DNA of 6,701 nt from contig DAQP01000026.1 in assembly GCA_002504435.1 (NCBI GenBank), positions 1,762 to 8,462 of the forward strand. The letters are read 5' to 3'. Position 1 is the stretch's first letter. Every line of letters starts with the position of its first letter. Source of the stretch: Euryarchaeota archaeon UBA438. Its GTDB lineage: Archaea > Thermoplasmatota > Poseidoniia > Poseidoniales > Thalassarchaeaceae. Positions 5,866-6,701 of the stretch are shown here, piece by piece. The notes under the pieces are model-generated. The model was not told the DNA's origin. It was given only the letters and a program-made list of their open reading frames with translations, and did no database searches. The translations under genes and the position numbers were made by a program.

Positions 5866-6603
5866 GTGGTGGACTTTGAGGAGGCCATGTCAGTACTCGA
5901 AAATTCGACTAGGCGGCAGATTCTGAAGTACCTAGTAAAGGAGCCTCACTACCCCCTTCAGCTATCCGAGCTACTCGACGTGAGTCAGCAGGCTGTTGTG
6001 AAGCACCTGAGGGTGCTTGAGGAGTCAGGATTCGTCGAGAGTGAAAAAATTCCTTCCGAGAGGGGGGGGCCTCCTAGGAAGGTCTACACAGTAAACCAGT
6101 CATTCTCCCTTCGGCTTGACCTTGGTCCTGATCTATTCAGAGCAGAGCACCGTACTATGCCTCGCGGGGGCCCGCTGAGGCTGTCCAACAAGCTACCTGA
6201 TGACTTGGATGAGATAGTGGGGCAATTGGGAACAAGGAGGAGGCTGCCCATGGCAGAGGCCATACAGATCCTAGCTGAGCTGGATGCCAGCCTCGAGAGG
6301 ATAGACGAACGTCGTGACGCGGTGATTGCCCTGCACCAGCATGTCATGAGCAAGGTTACCCCTAGTGTGAATGAGGGCCTTGGCAGCTACGAGGAGCGTC
6401 TTCTGGCCCATTCGCTAATGGCTCAGCCAAGGAGGCCTCTGGATCTGGACATTTTCGCCCAGTCCATGAGGATGCAATCGAATGACGCCGAGGAGATGAT
6501 GCACTCTTTGAGGGAGCGTCTACTCAGGGACTTCGCCTCGGAGAGGGGCAGCCTAGTAGCAGCGAACCGTAGCACACCTCTACCCTGGTGGATGGCCAAG
6601 TGA
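5866..6603 (+). CDS. ArsR-type winged-helix transcription regulator with a long C-terminal domain
   Basis: A DNA-binding regulator. Numbered from GTG 5866 (245 residues), the winged helix covers about 3-76: L-E-N-S-T-R-R-Q-I-L (11-20) is the typical ArsR opening, S40-Q-Q-A-V-V-K-H-L-R-V-L-E is the recognition helix, and G-G-P-P-R-K-V-Y (67-74) is the wing. S-F-S-L-R-L-D-L-G-P-D-L-F follows at 79-91, a tract I associate with archaeal members. Residues 92-245 look helical, with charged stretches near 145-175 and no metal-binding cysteines, so the input is unknown. The open frame runs back to ATG 5776, but the added 30 residues do not resemble the family and would overlap the divergent start codon at 5777; TTG 5857, GTG 5869 and ATG 5887 are other options. 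No Shine-Dalgarno is visible. Likely targets are itself and the divergent small membrane protein gene. Confidence 0.85.
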   Translation: MVDFEEAMSVLENSTRRQILKYLVKEPHYPLQLSELLDVSQQAVVKHLRVLEESGFVESEKIPSERGGPPRKVYTVNQSFSLRLDLGPDLFRAEHRTMPRGGPLRLSNKLPDDLDEIVGQLGTRRRLPMAEAIQILAELDASLERIDERRDAVIALHQHVMSKVTPSVNEGLGSYEERLLAHSLMAQPRRPLDLDIFAQSMRMQSNDAEEMMHSLRERLLRDFASERGSLVAANRSTPLPWWMAK

Positions 6604-6608
6604 GGCGC

Positions 6609-6701
6609 CTAGAAGCGAAGGTCGTCATCGCTCATGTTGGCCATCAGGCTACTCTTCTCGCGGTACCGCTGTAGAGCCTCCATCCTCCTTCCATACATGA
6701 C
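6609..6701 (-). CDS. C-terminal end of a minus-strand gene, cut by the right edge
   Basis: The minus strand reads 30 codons from the edge to a TAG stop at 6611-6609. The peptide is polar and probably helical (R-R-M-E-A-L-Q-R-Y-R-E-K) and ends in S-D-D-D-L-R-F. An in-frame ATG near the edge (6698) could make it a tiny ORF, but with no room for a promoter in view, the tail of a longer protein is more likely. Its stop lies five bases from the convergent regulator stop at 6603. Function cannot be told from this fragment. Confidence 0.55.
   Translation of the reverse strand, partial: VMYGRRMEALQRYREKSSLMANMSDDDLRF

Overview
The window most likely comes from an uncultured marine euryarchaeon of the Marine Group II / Poseidoniales kind (or a related Thermoplasmatota lineage). 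The archaeal signs are an ArsR-type winged-helix regulator with the archaeal-looking tract S-F-S-L-R-L-D-L-G-P-D-L-F after the wing, A+T-rich TATA-like boxes about 26-30 bases upstream of starts that lack a ribosome binding site, and very tight gene packing. The two best-conserved enzymes (ribonucleotide reductase and isocitrate dehydrogenase) look bacterial, as is often seen in this group. The taxonomic call is an inference from gene content, not a proof. No rRNA, tRNA, CRISPR array, insertion sequence or phage gene was seen.

Layout. Positions 1-2168 (minus) hold the N-terminal 722 codons of an adenosylcobalamin-dependent class II ribonucleotide reductase, cut by the left edge. Positions 2169-2332 are its leader and promoter, with a perfect Shine-Dalgarno, a TATA-like box and a striking 10-10-10 dyad. 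An OsmC/YhfA-like gene follows at 2333-2725 (minus). Divergent from it are an NADP-type isocitrate dehydrogenase (2800-4029), a SAM-dependent methyltransferase (4040-4714) and a two-helix membrane protein with an extracytoplasmic beta-rich domain (4739-5479), close enough together to be one operon. A small two-helix membrane protein (5481-5777, minus) meets that operon tail to tail with one base between the stop codons. Divergent from it is a winged-helix regulator with a long C-terminal domain (about 5866-6603, plus). The last 93 bases hold the C-terminal end of another minus-strand gene, again tail to tail with a five-base gap.

How the genes may work together. NrdJ makes deoxyribonucleotides with a B12-derived radical, so its supply depends on cobalamin. 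Isocitrate dehydrogenase makes 2-oxoglutarate and NADPH, and NADPH feeds thioredoxin-type reductants of the kind NrdJ uses. The OsmC-like protein belongs to a family of thiol peroxidases. A redox theme is therefore possible on both sides of 2725-2800, but it is inferred from adjacency. The right part (membrane protein, small membrane protein, regulator) is the least understood. The divergent regulator and small membrane protein are the best candidate for an undescribed unit.
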